Below, one piece after another: positions 17,267 to 26,216 of a stretch of DNA of 64,000 bases. The notes beneath the pieces are model-generated. The model saw only the letters and a list, made by a program, of their open reading frames with translations. It was not told the DNA's origin and did no database searches. The first letter of the stretch is position 1, and each line of letters starts with the position of its first letter. The position numbers and the translations under genes were made by a program. The stretch is from contig UQMV01000008.1 in assembly GCA_900542315.1 (NCBI GenBank), forward strand, positions 5,588 to 69,587, in the 5' to 3' direction. The DNA comes from an uncultured Collinsella sp. (GTDB lineage: Bacteria; Actinomycetota; Coriobacteriia; Coriobacteriales; Coriobacteriaceae).

Positions 17267-17306
17267 AGACATATGTGTCAGAACCGTAAGAAAGATGAGA
17301 CGCCCG

Positions 17307-17375
17307 AAGTTGCGGTGAAATAGGGACTGAATAGCCCCTCAAACAGGCAAAACAGTCCGTATTCCACCGCAACTT
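17307..17375. repeat. Palindrome of the gttgcggtgaaata family (copy 1)
   Basis: Inverted repeat: aagttgcggtgaaataggg arm, central loop, and aacagtccgtattccaccgc arm ending in aactt. The same element recurs at 59097-59163 and 61917-61996. It lies between the smpB stop and its terminator. Confidence 0.9.
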
Positions 17376-17386
17376 ATACAGAGTGC

Positions 17387-17857
17387 CTAGCGGTTGCGTT
17401 CCTTAAGGGCGCGGTCGATCTCGCGTTGGACATCACGCTTGGCCATGTCCTCGCGCTTGTCGTAGAGCTTCTTGCCGCGACCCAGACCCAGCAGCAGCTT
17501 TACGCGGCCGTCGGTATTAAAGTAGAGCTCCAACGGAACCAGAGCATAACCACGGTTGCGAAGTTTGCCGTCAAGAAAGTCGATCTCCTTACGGTGCAGC
17601 AGCAGACGACGCCGACGGTCGGGATCGCGATTCCACACGCCACCATGGCTATAAGGATGGATATGCAGGCCGACGAGCCAGCACTCGCCGCCACGAATCA
17701 GCGCAAAAGTGTCAGTGATCTGACAGGCACGCTCGCGAATCGACTTGACCTCGGTGCCGCTCAGTTCAATGCCGCACTCAAATGTCTCATCGATAAAGTA
17801 CTCGTGATGTGCCGAGCGATTCTTGGAAATGAGCTTGCGCTCGCGCTTACTGGGCAT
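17387..17857 (-). CDS. smpB: SsrA-binding protein SmpB
   Basis: 156-residue partner of tmRNA in trans-translation, delivering it to stalled ribosomes. The N-terminal ISKNRSAHHEYFIDE segment, the GTEVKSIR motif and the basic C-terminal tail (DKREDMAKRDVQREIDRALK) are all typical. The start follows aaggagg. Its first 11 bases overlap the end of the upstream TPR gene, so translation is probably coupled. No tmRNA gene was seen nearby. Confidence 0.97.
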   Translation of the reverse strand: MPSKRERKLISKNRSAHHEYFIDETFECGIELSGTEVKSIRERACQITDTFALIRGGECWLVGLHIHPYSHGGVWNRDPDRRRRLLLHRKEIDFLDGKLRNRGYALVPLELYFNTDGRVKLLLGLGRGKKLYDKREDMAKRDVQREIDRALKERNR

Positions 17858-18764
17858 CGCCGGCCTCCTTGACACCGTCAGCGCCCTTGTCGACACCCGT
17901 GTGCTTTGCCTTGCGCTCGGCATTGAGCTCAGCATCGCTCTCGCGCACCAGTTTGATAATCGCCGCGCAGGCCTCCTCGCCCACCAGGTCGCGGGCACGG
18001 ACCGTCAGGCGTGTAGCCTCCTGCTTGTCGCCGTCGCTCGCAGCATCGGTCGCACACATGATCAGGCAGATGGCAATCTCGGCCGAAGGCGAGGTCGGAA
18101 CGCCTTGCAGGGCCAGTTCACCCATCACGTGCTCGTCGCTCTCCTCGGCGGCATCCGGATAGGTGGTATGGATCTTGTTGAGCAGGCGCGTCGTATGCGC
18201 ATCGTTGGGCGCCAGGCGCAGCGCCAGACGCGCGCAGCCCACGGCAGCCGAAATGTTCTCGGTCTCGGGCTCCAAGAAGTACTGACCCAGATTGGCGTAA
18301 GCGCGGGCGGCGCACTTGCCATCGCTCGCGCGCTCTAGCACCGAGAACGAGAGCGATGCCCATTCCTGCTTGTCTTCGAGTGCGCGAAACAGCTCGGCCA
18401 AATCCAAGCGATAGTTGCAGTTCATGGGGTCCCAACGCACAGCCTGCATCAGGGCATTACGAGCGCTCACATAATCCTGCTGGCGAATGTAGGCAAACGC
18501 CATGTCAGAGTACAGGCGGTCAAACGGCACCTCGACCTGCACGAGCTCGCGCGGATCCTTCTCCACGCGGCGATAGGCCAAGCGCTCAAACTTGCTATCG
18601 AAGCTAAAGTATTGGCGCTTCTCCTCCGTCTTGCACTCAGCGTCGATATACTCCTCGGCGAGCTCCACCAGACGCTCCAGCAGCGGCGTCGCCGTAGCCA
18701 GGTCGCCCTGCGCCAGATAGTTCTCGGCATATGTGATGTCTTGCAAGCTGATGGGCAGATCCAT
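17847..18764 (-). CDS. TPR-repeat protein, function unknown
   Basis: 305-residue soluble protein made of tetratricopeptide-like helical pairs, e.g. AENYLAQGDLATATPLLERLVELA near the N terminus (quoted only in part: LAQGDLATATPLLERL), ARNALMQAVRWDP and ARAYANLGQYF further on. It probably acts as a protein-interaction scaffold. The ATG at 18764 follows gagga; the frame upstream runs toward the tRNA genes and is excluded. It overlaps smpB by 11 bp. No catalytic motif was found. Confidence 0.75.
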   Translation of the reverse strand: MDLPISLQDITYAENYLAQGDLATATPLLERLVELAEEYIDAECKTEEKRQYFSFDSKFERLAYRRVEKDPRELVQVEVPFDRLYSDMAFAYIRQQDYVSARNALMQAVRWDPMNCNYRLDLAELFRALEDKQEWASLSFSVLERASDGKCAARAYANLGQYFLEPETENISAAVGCARLALRLAPNDAHTTRLLNKIHTTYPDAAEESDEHVMGELALQGVPTSPSAEIAICLIMCATDAASDGDKQEATRLTVRARDLVGEEACAAIIKLVRESDAELNAERKAKHTGVDKGADGVKEAGDAQ

Positions 18765-18858
18765 GGCTACTCCTCGATCTGAGCGAAACACGGCACGCGC
18801 CGTATATACGGTCAATACACAAAACCCGGGTCTCTTACGAGGCCCGGGCGTTCAATTT

Positions 18859-18935
18859 TGGTAGCCCGTACCAGATTCGAACTGGTGATCTCCGCCTTGA
18901 GAGGGCGGCGTCCTAAACCGCTAGACGAACGGGCC
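18859..18935 (-). tRNA. tRNA-Glu (anticodon CTC)
   Basis: Cloverleaf with GGCCCGT/ACGGGCT acceptor arms, anticodon loop CTCTCAA flanked by CCGCC/GGCGG, a TTCGAAT T-loop and an encoded CCA end. It reads GAG codons. Confidence 0.93.
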
Positions 18936-18952
18936 ATATGTAGCAAATGCAA

Positions 18953-19026
18953 TGGCTGGGATGGAGGGAGTCGAACCCCCATTGACGGAACCAGAATCCG
19001 CTGTCCTGCCATTAGACGACATCCCA
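18953..19026 (-). tRNA. tRNA-Gln (anticodon CTG)
   Basis: Cloverleaf with TGGGATG/CATCCCA acceptor arms, anticodon loop TTCTGGT, a TTCGACT T-loop and an encoded CCA end. It reads CAG codons. It lies 17 bp upstream of tRNA-Glu and is probably co-transcribed with it. Confidence 0.93.
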
Positions 19027-19070
19027 ATGACTGCATCGCTGCGCTCGGCTGTGCCTTTGCGCAAGAAAGA

Positions 19071-19099
19071 AATATACGGGAAGTCCCGCCGTGACGCAA
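19071..19099 (-). promoter_or_regulatory. Promoter for the tRNA-Gln/tRNA-Glu pair
   Basis: TTGCGT (19099-19094), 17-bp spacer, TATATT (19076-19071) on the minus strand, about 45 bases before the tRNA-Gln 5' end. Confidence 0.6.
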
Positions 19100-19291
19100 G
19101 CCCTAATTTTGACTTTTTTGAAATTCAGTCAAATACGGCCAACACGTGAAGGACCTGTGAAGCACCAGCGACACCTACGGCGTCAAAGCCCGTAAAACAT
19201 CCCACATCTACCGCTGGTAGATTACAACAATGCAGCACTCACGGCTGATGGCACAATCGAACCGTCATCATTGCACGGATATCGAGGCGCC

Positions 19292-19702
19292 ATGGACGAA
19301 GAGCTTGATTACCTATGGGAGACCCTGGGCCTCGAGATCACTGCTGACCTTTGGCCCGAACGGGACAAAATCCATCCCACACTGCGCCCCGCCATCACGG
19401 TAGTGCAGGCAAAATACCGCCGTGCATCCTTTTTGATCATGCGGGTGTCATGGCACGCGGGACTCCCCGACCTTAAGCGAATCCAGGCAAGCCTCGTCGA
19501 GCTGTCCGGTATGCCGACCGTCATATCCGAGGCGCACCTGGAGCAGCGTCAGCGCGAACGACTGCAACAGCAGCGGATCCCCTTTATCTGCCCCGGCGTT
19601 CAGGCATATCTGCCCTTTATGGACGAGGAGTACTGGAGCGGCAAGCCCAACAAGCACGTAAAGGTCTACGATCCGCACGAATGGGCACAGCTCGAGGATT
19701 GA
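19292..19702 (+). CDS. Hypothetical protein with segment resembling MarR-type regulator N-terminal regions
   Basis: 136-residue protein with no transmembrane segment. Its second half, IPFICPGVQAYLPF, resembles a segment found before the winged helix of some large MarR-type regulators in Firmicutes and Coriobacteriia (known pattern: IPF-VPG-Q-YLPF), but no helix-turn-helix follows here because the protein ends 35 residues later. The start ATG at 19292 follows a gaggc site; another in-frame ATG lies at 19271. It is one of only two genes in the window ending in TGA. Could be a stand-alone domain or a decayed regulator. Confidence 0.6.
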   Translation: MDEELDYLWETLGLEITADLWPERDKIHPTLRPAITVVQAKYRRASFLIMRVSWHAGLPDLKRIQASLVELSGMPTVISEAHLEQRQRERLQQQRIPFICPGVQAYLPFMDEEYWSGKPNKHVKVYDPHEWAQLED

Positions 19703-19774
19703 GCCGAGCGAGCCCGCCGATGGAAAACACGTCCCACCCCGATCACTCAAAACGGGTCGCACTTTCCGGAGCCG

Positions 19775-20134
19775 CTACAGCAACGCCTCGGCCCAAGCCG
19801 CTTCCCTAAAGCCGGGAATCGCAAAGTCGTCGCCCACCAGCAGCGGACGCTTGACCAGCATGCCGTCGGTCGCCAGCAGCTCGTAGCACTCCCGATCTGT
19901 CATGCCCGCATCCAGACGCGCCTTCAGGCCCAGCTCTCGATATTTCATGCCCGACGAATTAAAGAAGCGCCGCACCGGCAGCCCCGAACGAGCAATCCAG
20001 GTCGCAAGCTCATCAGCCGTGGGGTTGTCCAAAACGATATCGCGGTCGATATACTCTACCCCATGTTCGTCCAGCCATGCCTTGGCCTTCTTACAGGTCG
20101 AGCACTTGGGATATTCAACAAACAATACCGCCAT
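19775..20134 (-). CDS. ArsC/Spx-family thioredoxin-fold protein
   Basis: 119-residue cytosolic protein of the arsenate reductase-like (ArsC/Spx/MgsR) family. It has a CSTC redox motif at residues 11-14 in the typical EYPKCSTCKKA context, then the DRDI strand and the RFFNSSGMKYREL helix of this family, and LVKRPLLVGDDF near the end. The start follows aaggaa. With no ars genes nearby, a general thiol or regulatory role is as likely as arsenate reduction. Confidence 0.85.
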   Translation of the reverse strand: MAVLFVEYPKCSTCKKAKAWLDEHGVEYIDRDIVLDNPTADELATWIARSGLPVRRFFNSSGMKYRELGLKARLDAGMTDRECYELLATDGMLVKRPLLVGDDFAIPGFREAAWAEALL

Positions 20135-20256
20135 GGGATTTCCTTTCTTAGAGAAAACAGGTGTCTGGAAAACTGCACATCGACGACCACTCGCGATTGC
20201 AGCCGTTATTGTAGTCAATGTCGAAGCGTAGGCAGTCGCGATGTCTCGCCTTAAGG

Positions 20257-20838
20257 CTAGTGCCTCGCATGGGCGCCGATCGGCCGAGTCGCATGGCGCA
20301 CCAACGCCGCCGCCAGCAATACCAACAGCATGGCGGTGACATAGCCCGCGGCATCGAATCCTAAATCGATAACGTCGAAATGCCTGCCGGGAACAAAGAT
20401 CTTATGTACCTGATCGCCAACGGAGCAGGCGACGCAAAAGAGCAATACGGGCACGCAACGGGAGCACACGCTCCACGGACGCCTGGAAAAGCAAACCACG
20501 ACCACCGAGGCGAACAATCCGACGAAGAAAAACTCTACGGTATGGGCAACGCGACGGACGTTTATGCCCGCCCACATGCGAATGGAAGCAAGTCGGCCAG
20601 ACCGGACATTCGAGGCAGCCGAATCGGTGCCCCCGGTCATTCCGTTCTCCGTCTGGGCTTCACCCGTGGCATCGGCAGCCTGAACGCCCGTAGCCTGACC
20701 CTCCACCACACGCGCGGTGGACTCGCTCAGCAACGACGTCTCCACCGCATCTTGCTCCGTCAGCACCCAGATGCCCGCCAGCGTTGCAGCGAACAGAACG
20801 ATCGCGGTCCATCCGATTATTTGTTTTACACGCGCCAA
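20257..20838 (-). CDS. VanZ-like integral membrane protein
   Basis: 193-residue membrane protein. An N-terminal helix (about residues 8-26) is followed by a polar stretch and then the VanZ-like core: RRVAHTVEFFFVGLF, a short loop, and DQVHKIFVPGRHFDVIDL with conserved D-x-x-H and FVPGR residues, ending in a further helix. VanZ in enterococci gives low-level teicoplanin resistance, but most homologues have no known function. The start is TTG with aggagg seven bases upstream. Confidence 0.8.
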   Translation of the reverse strand: MARVKQIIGWTAIVLFAATLAGIWVLTEQDAVETSLLSESTARVVEGQATGVQAADATGEAQTENGMTGGTDSAASNVRSGRLASIRMWAGINVRRVAHTVEFFFVGLFASVVVVCFSRRPWSVCSRCVPVLLFCVACSVGDQVHKIFVPGRHFDVIDLGFDAAGYVTAMLLVLLAAALVRHATRPIGAHARH

Positions 20839-20943
20839 GGGCCAACCTCCTTTTTTTGAATATCAGCGAGTGTAGCCCCAAATGGCATCGTCACCGTATC
20901 AAAATTTGAATCGCAACAGGAAGCGACAAAGCGACGCAAACCC

Positions 20944-21549
20944 CTACCCCGCCTCGCGCATCCAGCGATCGAACGTCCCCACGCACACGCCCAGGCACTT
21001 TGCTGCCTGGCTGCGGGTAATATCGCCCGCCTCATAGCTATCGCGCACCAGCTCAAACTGAGGAGGGCACGGCTTGCGAGGTCGACCGAAACGGACCCCT
21101 CGCGCCCGCGCCGCTGCAATTCCCTCCGCTTGGCGCCGATGGATATTCTCGCGCTCCACCTGCGCCACGTAGCTCAGCAGTTGCAGCACAATATCGGCAA
21201 TCAGGGCGTTGGTCACATCCGGCGCGCCGCTGGCCCTAGCGCGCGTGTCAAGCAATGGCATGTCCAACACCACAATGGCAACCCCGAGCTCCTTGGTAAT
21301 GCGCCGCCATTCTTCAAGAATCTCGGAGTAATTACGACCAAGTCGGTCGATAGAAAGAACCACCAGCACGACCCCGTCTCCCAGGACGTGCAGCAGCTCG
21401 CGATAACGCGGTCGATCGAAGTCCTTGCCGCTCGCATGGTCAGCATAAATATTCGCCGAGCCCACGCCATAGGCGCCCAGCGCATCCAGCTGCCGATTAA
21501 GGTTCTGATCGCGCGAACTCACCCGCGCATAACCGTACACCGTCGCCAT
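20944..21549 (-). CDS. Serine recombinase (resolvase/invertase family)
   Basis: 201-residue site-specific recombinase. The N-terminal catalytic domain has YARVSS with the nucleophile Ser11, an LNRQLDAL helix, VVLSIDRLGRNY with the conserved Arg residues and an IVLQLLSYVAQVEREN hinge. A C-terminal helix-turn-helix follows (ITRSQAAKCLGVCVGTFDRW). Length equals that of small resolvases and Pin/Hin-type invertases. It stands alone, with no transposase or obvious res site beside it, so it may act on a site elsewhere. A gggacaggt-type palindrome lies just upstream (21571-21605). Confidence 0.9.
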   Translation of the reverse strand: MATVYGYARVSSRDQNLNRQLDALGAYGVGSANIYADHASGKDFDRPRYRELLHVLGDGVVLVVLSIDRLGRNYSEILEEWRRITKELGVAIVVLDMPLLDTRARASGAPDVTNALIADIVLQLLSYVAQVERENIHRRQAEGIAAARARGVRFGRPRKPCPPQFELVRDSYEAGDITRSQAAKCLGVCVGTFDRWMREAG

Positions 21550-21570
21550 CTCATCCCCGCTTTCTTGTAT

Positions 21571-21605
21571 ACCTGCCAAAAAGGGACAGGTTTATTTTGG
21601 TAGGT
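21571..21605. repeat. gggacaggt-type palindrome upstream of the recombinase gene
   Basis: Arms acctgccaaaa and ttttggtaggt enclose gggacaggttta. An almost identical element, with perfect arms, lies at 33687-33724. Confidence 0.85.
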
Positions 21606-21670
21606 TTTACCTCTCAAATAGCAGGTAAGCGGGCGGCCGAGCAGACGGCAAGGCAGCCACGATTCAAACG

Positions 21671-21700
21671 CGGAGGGCGGTCCCGAAAGACCGCCCTCCG
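21671..21700. terminator. Hairpin downstream of rnr, probable terminator
   Basis: Perfect cggagggcggtc/gaccgccctccg hairpin 27 bp beyond the rnr stop. It has no strong T-run, so termination is inferred from position. Confidence 0.55.
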
Positions 21701-21726
21701 CTCTCCCACCACGAGTCGGGATTTGG

Positions 21727-23862
21727 CTAATGGATAAGCTTAAAGTCCAAGTGTCCGCGCGTGGTATTGACGCGCGAGACCTCGATAATCACGCGCTGGC
21801 CCAGCTCGTAACGAGCCCCCGTGTCGGCGCCCGTCAGTGTAAGCGCGTCCTCGTCGAACTCAAACCACTCGTTGCCCAGACTCTTGATCGAAACCAAGCC
21901 TTCGACCTGCGTTAGGTCCAAGCGCACAAAGAGGCCCATGCCGCTAACCCACGAGACGGTTCCGGCATAGCGCTCGCCCAGACGGTCCTCATAGTACTGG
22001 GCAATCTTAATCTTTTGCGTCGCATGGCTGGCGGCATCTGCCGCGCGCTCGGCATCGCTGCATGCGCGGCAGATCTGCGGCAGAATGCGCGGCAGCGACT
22101 CGCGCCCCTTGCCGATCAGCCGCGGCGTACGGACCAAGGCGTCCTTGCCGCCGAGCTGCTCATAGGCCAACTGCAGCTTGAGTACGCGGTGCACCACCAG
22201 ATCGGGGTAGCGACGGATGGGACTCGTAAAGTGACAGTAGCACGGCGCGGCGAGCGCAAAGTGGCCCTCGTTGCGCGGCTTGTACAGCGCGCGCTGCATG
22301 CTGCGCAGAAGCAGCGTGTTGACGAGCGGTGCGTTGGCCGTACCGGCGGCAGCATCAACTGCAGCCTGCAGCTCATCGGGGCTCCCCAGGGCAATACCGG
22401 CAGCACGGCGATCGTCGATGATGCCTAGCTGCGCCAGCGCAACGGCGGCACCGTGCAGGCTATCGGGGTTCGGATCCTCATGCACGCGATAGCAGGCCTC
22501 GATATCACGGTCTGCCAGCCACTCTGCAACGCACTCGTTGGCGAGCAGCATGGCTTCCTCGATAAGCGACGTGGCACACGAACGCTCACGCGCCACAATC
22601 TGCACGGGCACTCCGTCCTCATCCAATAGAGCGCGAATCTCGGCCGTGTCAAAATCGACTGAGCCGCGGGCGCGACGAATACGACGGCGAAGTTCGGCGA
22701 GTTCGTTAGCGGCGACAAGGAAATCGCCGAGGTCGATGTTGTAGCCGCGGGCGGCCTCCTCGCACGCAAGACCGCGCTCAAGCGCTTCCTCGCGCGAGGT
22801 CTCGGCAGCCGCAACATCCTCGGCTGCACCCTCCAGCACCGAATACTCAACCGCGCCGGCACGCACCAGCAGCGCCTCGGCGCCGTCATAGTCCATACGC
22901 ACACGCGAGCGAATCACACTGGGGTACGGATCGTAATGCCGCACGCGACCCTGTGCATCGAGCTCGATATCGACGGTAAACGCAAGACGGTCCTCGTCAG
23001 GGCGAAGCGAGCACAGGTCATTGGACAGGCGTTCGGGCAGCATGGGAAGCACGCGATCGGCCAGATACACCGATGTCGTACGATGGCGAGCCTCAAGATC
23101 GATATGCCCGTCCCAAGCCACATAGTGTGAAACGTCGGCGATATGCACACCCAGCTTGTAGCCACCCCCGGGCGTACGCTCCAGCGAAATGGCATCGTCA
23201 AAGTCGCGCGCGTCGACCGGGTCGATCGTGATGACAAAGCGGTCGCGCAGATCGCGGCGGAGCGGGTCCTTAAGCGCCGCGGACACATCGAGCGAAAGCC
23301 CCTCGGCCTCGTCTAGCGCGGCCTCGGGATAGCTATCGGTATAGCCGTAACGCGCCATCACATATTGAACGCCCAAATCGGGCGCGTCATCTCCGCCAAT
23401 GCGGCGTTCGATCGTCACGGTACCCGATTCCAGGCGCGTCGGGTAGGTCAAAATGCGCGCGACAACAGCATCACCCGGGTGGACGCCCAGACGATCCGCC
23501 GAGGTATCCTCGGGCAGAATGAAGAAGTCGGCCTTCAGACGCGAATCGAGCGGCTCGATCACACCGAGCGGACCGGCGGTCTGGTACGTGCCCACCACGC
23601 TTATGGCTGCGCGCTCAACCACGCCTTCGATCACGGCGCGCCGCTCACCGTGCGGGCCGTTCTTAATGCTCACGGCAACGGTATCGCCATCCATGATCTC
23701 ACGCTTGCCGCGACCCATGACCTTGTAGTCGCCGTTTTCGGTTACAACGTAGGCACTGTGCTCATGGAGCTGCACGCGCCCGGTCAGGCTCGGACGACGT
23801 TCGCTGCGCACCGGCCCGCGCTTATTGCGAGCTCCACGCTTATGCTTGTTATTGCGCCCCAT
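21727..23862 (-). CDS. rnr: Ribonuclease R family 3'-5' exoribonuclease
   Basis: 711-residue RNB-family hydrolytic exonuclease that degrades structured RNA and helps in rRNA and trans-translation quality control. A basic N-terminal tail (RNNKHKRGARNKRG) precedes cold-shock-like OB domains. The RNB catalytic motif DPVDARDFDDA lies near residue 215 with its metal-binding aspartates, followed by HIADVSHYV, and a C-terminal S1 domain begins near residue 630. The start follows aggaggcgcc. The gene forms a single unit with its own hairpin at the 3' end. Confidence 0.94.
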   Translation of the reverse strand: MGRNNKHKRGARNKRGPVRSERRPSLTGRVQLHEHSAYVVTENGDYKVMGRGKREIMDGDTVAVSIKNGPHGERRAVIEGVVERAAISVVGTYQTAGPLGVIEPLDSRLKADFFILPEDTSADRLGVHPGDAVVARILTYPTRLESGTVTIERRIGGDDAPDLGVQYVMARYGYTDSYPEAALDEAEGLSLDVSAALKDPLRRDLRDRFVITIDPVDARDFDDAISLERTPGGGYKLGVHIADVSHYVAWDGHIDLEARHRTTSVYLADRVLPMLPERLSNDLCSLRPDEDRLAFTVDIELDAQGRVRHYDPYPSVIRSRVRMDYDGAEALLVRAGAVEYSVLEGAAEDVAAAETSREEALERGLACEEAARGYNIDLGDFLVAANELAELRRRIRRARGSVDFDTAEIRALLDEDGVPVQIVARERSCATSLIEEAMLLANECVAEWLADRDIEACYRVHEDPNPDSLHGAAVALAQLGIIDDRRAAGIALGSPDELQAAVDAAAGTANAPLVNTLLLRSMQRALYKPRNEGHFALAAPCYCHFTSPIRRYPDLVVHRVLKLQLAYEQLGGKDALVRTPRLIGKGRESLPRILPQICRACSDAERAADAASHATQKIKIAQYYEDRLGERYAGTVSWVSGMGLFVRLDLTQVEGLVSIKSLGNEWFEFDEDALTLTGADTGARYELGQRVIIEVSRVNTTRGHLDFKLIH

Positions 23863-23928
23863 GGCGCCTCCTAACTATCGATTGCCGTTTACATCCCAAG
23901 AGTCTACCCAAATGATCCCTAGGGGACA

Positions 23929-23962
23929 AAAAACGGGCCGCCCCATAAGAGACGACCCGTTG
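23929..23962 (-). terminator. Rho-independent terminator of ftsE-ftsX
   Basis: On the minus strand aacgggtcgtc/ggcggcccgtt is followed by TTTTTTG. It lies 24 bp after the ftsX stop. Confidence 0.8.
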
Positions 23963-23985
23963 GAAGGGATGAATTCCAGGCATGC

Positions 23986-24906
23986 CTACACGCGCAGGTA
24001 GCGGCGCATGGCGATGGCAGAACCAAAGAGACCGATAATCACGCCGACCAGAATCAGCGCAGCATAGGTCACCAGGTAGTACTGCATCGGCAGGGCAAAC
24101 GACATCCAGCCGATGCTCTCCTGCAGACGCGGAATCATCAGATTGCGTAGCAGCTCCAGAACGCCGATGGAAAGCAGCGAGCCCAAAATGGCCTGCAGTA
24201 CGCCCTCGGTGATAAACGGGCCACGAATGAAGCCGTTGCTGGCGCCGACCAGACGCATAATCGCAATCTCACGACGACGCGCCGTGATGGACAGGCGAAT
24301 CGTGTTGTTGATGAAGATGAATGCGATAAAGGTCAGAAGGCCAACGAGCACCACGGCGGCGATGCGGATATAGTTGGTCACCTGGAACAGGCGGCTCACT
24401 TTCTCCTGTCCGTACAGCACGCTCGCGTTGACGTCGCCGTCATCCGCGATCTTCTGGAAATCGGCATCCTTCTTGAGCTTCTCTGCCGTGCTCTCGACCT
24501 TGGACGGATCGTCCATCTCAATTGCAAACGAAGCCGGCAGCGGGTTCTGGCCATCGAGCGCGCTCATGGTGGCGTCGGCGTTGCCCGACATCTTGCTCGT
24601 ATACTCGGCCAGCGCGTCGTCCTTGTCCTTATAGGTCACGGACTTGACGTTATTCCACGTCTTAAGCTCGGCCTCAAAAGCCTGAACATCAGCCTGATCG
24701 GCGTCATCACTAATGAACGCGTTGATGACAACCTGATCCTCGACGGTGCCGATCACGGAGTTCAGCATCGCGGAGCCCATGATGAACAGGCCGATGATAA
24801 ACAGCGAAAGGAAGATCGTGATGACGGCGCCGAGCGAGGTAGTCCAGTTACGGAAGAAGTGGCTGATTGCCTCTTTGAAGGAGTAGCCCACGTTAGTTGG
24901 TGCCAT
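23986..24906 (-). CDS. ftsX: Cell division permease-like protein FtsX
   Basis: 306-residue inner-membrane protein, the permease-like half of FtsEX, which couples cytosolic ATP hydrolysis to activation of cell-wall hydrolases at the septum. It has the family layout: one N-terminal helix (about 22-45), an extracytoplasmic domain (about 50-165) and three C-terminal helices with the conserved cytosolic RREIAIMRLVGAS segment. The ftsE frame overlaps its start by 14 bp, so translation is coupled. Confidence 0.95.
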   Translation of the reverse strand: MAPTNVGYSFKEAISHFFRNWTTSLGAVITIFLSLFIIGLFIMGSAMLNSVIGTVEDQVVINAFISDDADQADVQAFEAELKTWNNVKSVTYKDKDDALAEYTSKMSGNADATMSALDGQNPLPASFAIEMDDPSKVESTAEKLKKDADFQKIADDGDVNASVLYGQEKVSRLFQVTNYIRIAAVVLVGLLTFIAFIFINNTIRLSITARRREIAIMRLVGASNGFIRGPFITEGVLQAILGSLLSIGVLELLRNLMIPRLQESIGWMSFALPMQYYLVTYAALILVGVIIGLFGSAIAMRRYLRV

Positions 24907-26113
24907 AGTTGCCGTAACCTCCCCTCTCCTGGTCGCGGATAACGTGGCCGCCCTCGAGGGCGATCACGCGACGGTGCATGCTATCGACCATCTCGCGGTC
25001 GTGCGTGGCGACGATCACGGTGGTGCCGGTGCGGTTAATACGCTCGAGCAGCTTCATGATGCCCAGCGAGATCGCCGGGTCGAGGTTACCCGTGGGCTCG
25101 TCGCAGATCAGCAGCGGCGGACGGTTGACCATAGCGCGGGCGACGGCAACGCGCTGCTGCTCGCCACCGGAAAGCTGATCGGGCAGCGAGTCCATCTGAT
25201 CGGCCAAACCGACCAGACGCAGCACCTCGGGCACCTGGCTGCGAATGACGCCCTTGGGCTTGCCGATGCACTGCAGGGCAAACGCCACGTTTTCGTAGGC
25301 GGTCTTTTGCGGCAGAAGCTTAAAGTCCTGGAACACGGCGCCAATCTGGCGGCGCAGGAACGGAACCTTGCGGTTCTTGATCTTCATGAGGTCCTGACCG
25401 GCAACCAGGATGCGGCCGCTCGTCGGCTTGACGTCGCGGTTGAGCGTCGACAGCAGCGTGGTCTTACCCGAGCCGGAGTGACCGACCAGGAAGACGAACT
25501 CGCCCGGATAGATCTCGATGTTGATGTCGTCGAGTGCAGGCTTGTTGGGCTGTGCCGGATAGATCTTGGTGACATGCTCCATAAGGATGACGGGCTCGAC
25601 ACCGGCCTGCTTGGCCATCTTCTTGCGGCTGGCCTGGGGATCGATGGGCGCAAACACCGACGTAAAATCGGGGTTGTTGAGCGCGTTATCGAGGCTTGCG
25701 ACCTCGGCGGCCTGATCGCTCTCGACCACCGGGGCAGCAGGCTGCGTGGGGTCGGGAATAGCGGCAAAGAGACCGGACTGCGCAGGCTGAGGAGCCGGCG
25801 TCGCAGGGGCCAAGGGGTCGGGAATGCCGGCCATGGTAGGCTGCGGCGTGGCGGCACCAGCCTGAGGCTGCTCCACGCGAGCGGTCACGGCCTGAACGGG
25901 CTCAAAACCCGCCGTGCCGGAAAGCGTGACATCGCTGGTTGGATTGTAGGCAAAGGGATCGGATGCCGGCTGTGCCTGATCTGCCGGCTGAGCGGGGGCC
26001 TGAGCAACAGGCTGGCCCTCTGAATCCGGAGTGGCGAAACGACTGCCCTGGACGCCTGCCTGCGTCTTGGGGGCATCATCGCCCGCACCGGAGATACGGA
26101 AGTGGTTACCCAC
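24893..26113 (-). CDS. ftsE: Cell division ATP-binding protein FtsE with long N-terminal extension
   Basis: 406-residue ABC ATPase of the FtsEX complex. The ATPase core (from about residue 172) has Walker A GHSGSGKTT at 211-219, the signature LSGGEQQR, Walker B LLICDEPTG and a THDREM switch. Normal FtsE is about 225-230 residues. Here a roughly 170-residue Pro/Ala/Gln-rich, probably disordered segment precedes it, with repeats such as GIPDP-LAP and AIPDP-TQP. The extension is in frame and the gene's best start (cgataaggagc, then ATG at 26113) lies before it. An internal start at Met166 would give a normal FtsE. Confidence 0.9.
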   Translation of the reverse strand: MGNHFRISGAGDDAPKTQAGVQGSRFATPDSEGQPVAQAPAQPADQAQPASDPFAYNPTSDVTLSGTAGFEPVQAVTARVEQPQAGAATPQPTMAGIPDPLAPATPAPQPAQSGLFAAIPDPTQPAAPVVESDQAAEVASLDNALNNPDFTSVFAPIDPQASRKKMAKQAGVEPVILMEHVTKIYPAQPNKPALDDINIEIYPGEFVFLVGHSGSGKTTLLSTLNRDVKPTSGRILVAGQDLMKIKNRKVPFLRRQIGAVFQDFKLLPQKTAYENVAFALQCIGKPKGVIRSQVPEVLRLVGLADQMDSLPDQLSGGEQQRVAVARAMVNRPPLLICDEPTGNLDPAISLGIMKLLERINRTGTTVIVATHDREMVDSMHRRVIALEGGHVIRDQERGGYGNYGTN

Positions 26114-26216
26114 TGGTGCTCCTTATCGTCGTGCGTTTAAACTACATGAGCGCTTAATATTTTAACAGCATTAGCTTTGCTGCACATAAGAAGCATGGCC
26201 GTGTTTGGGTCCCTCC

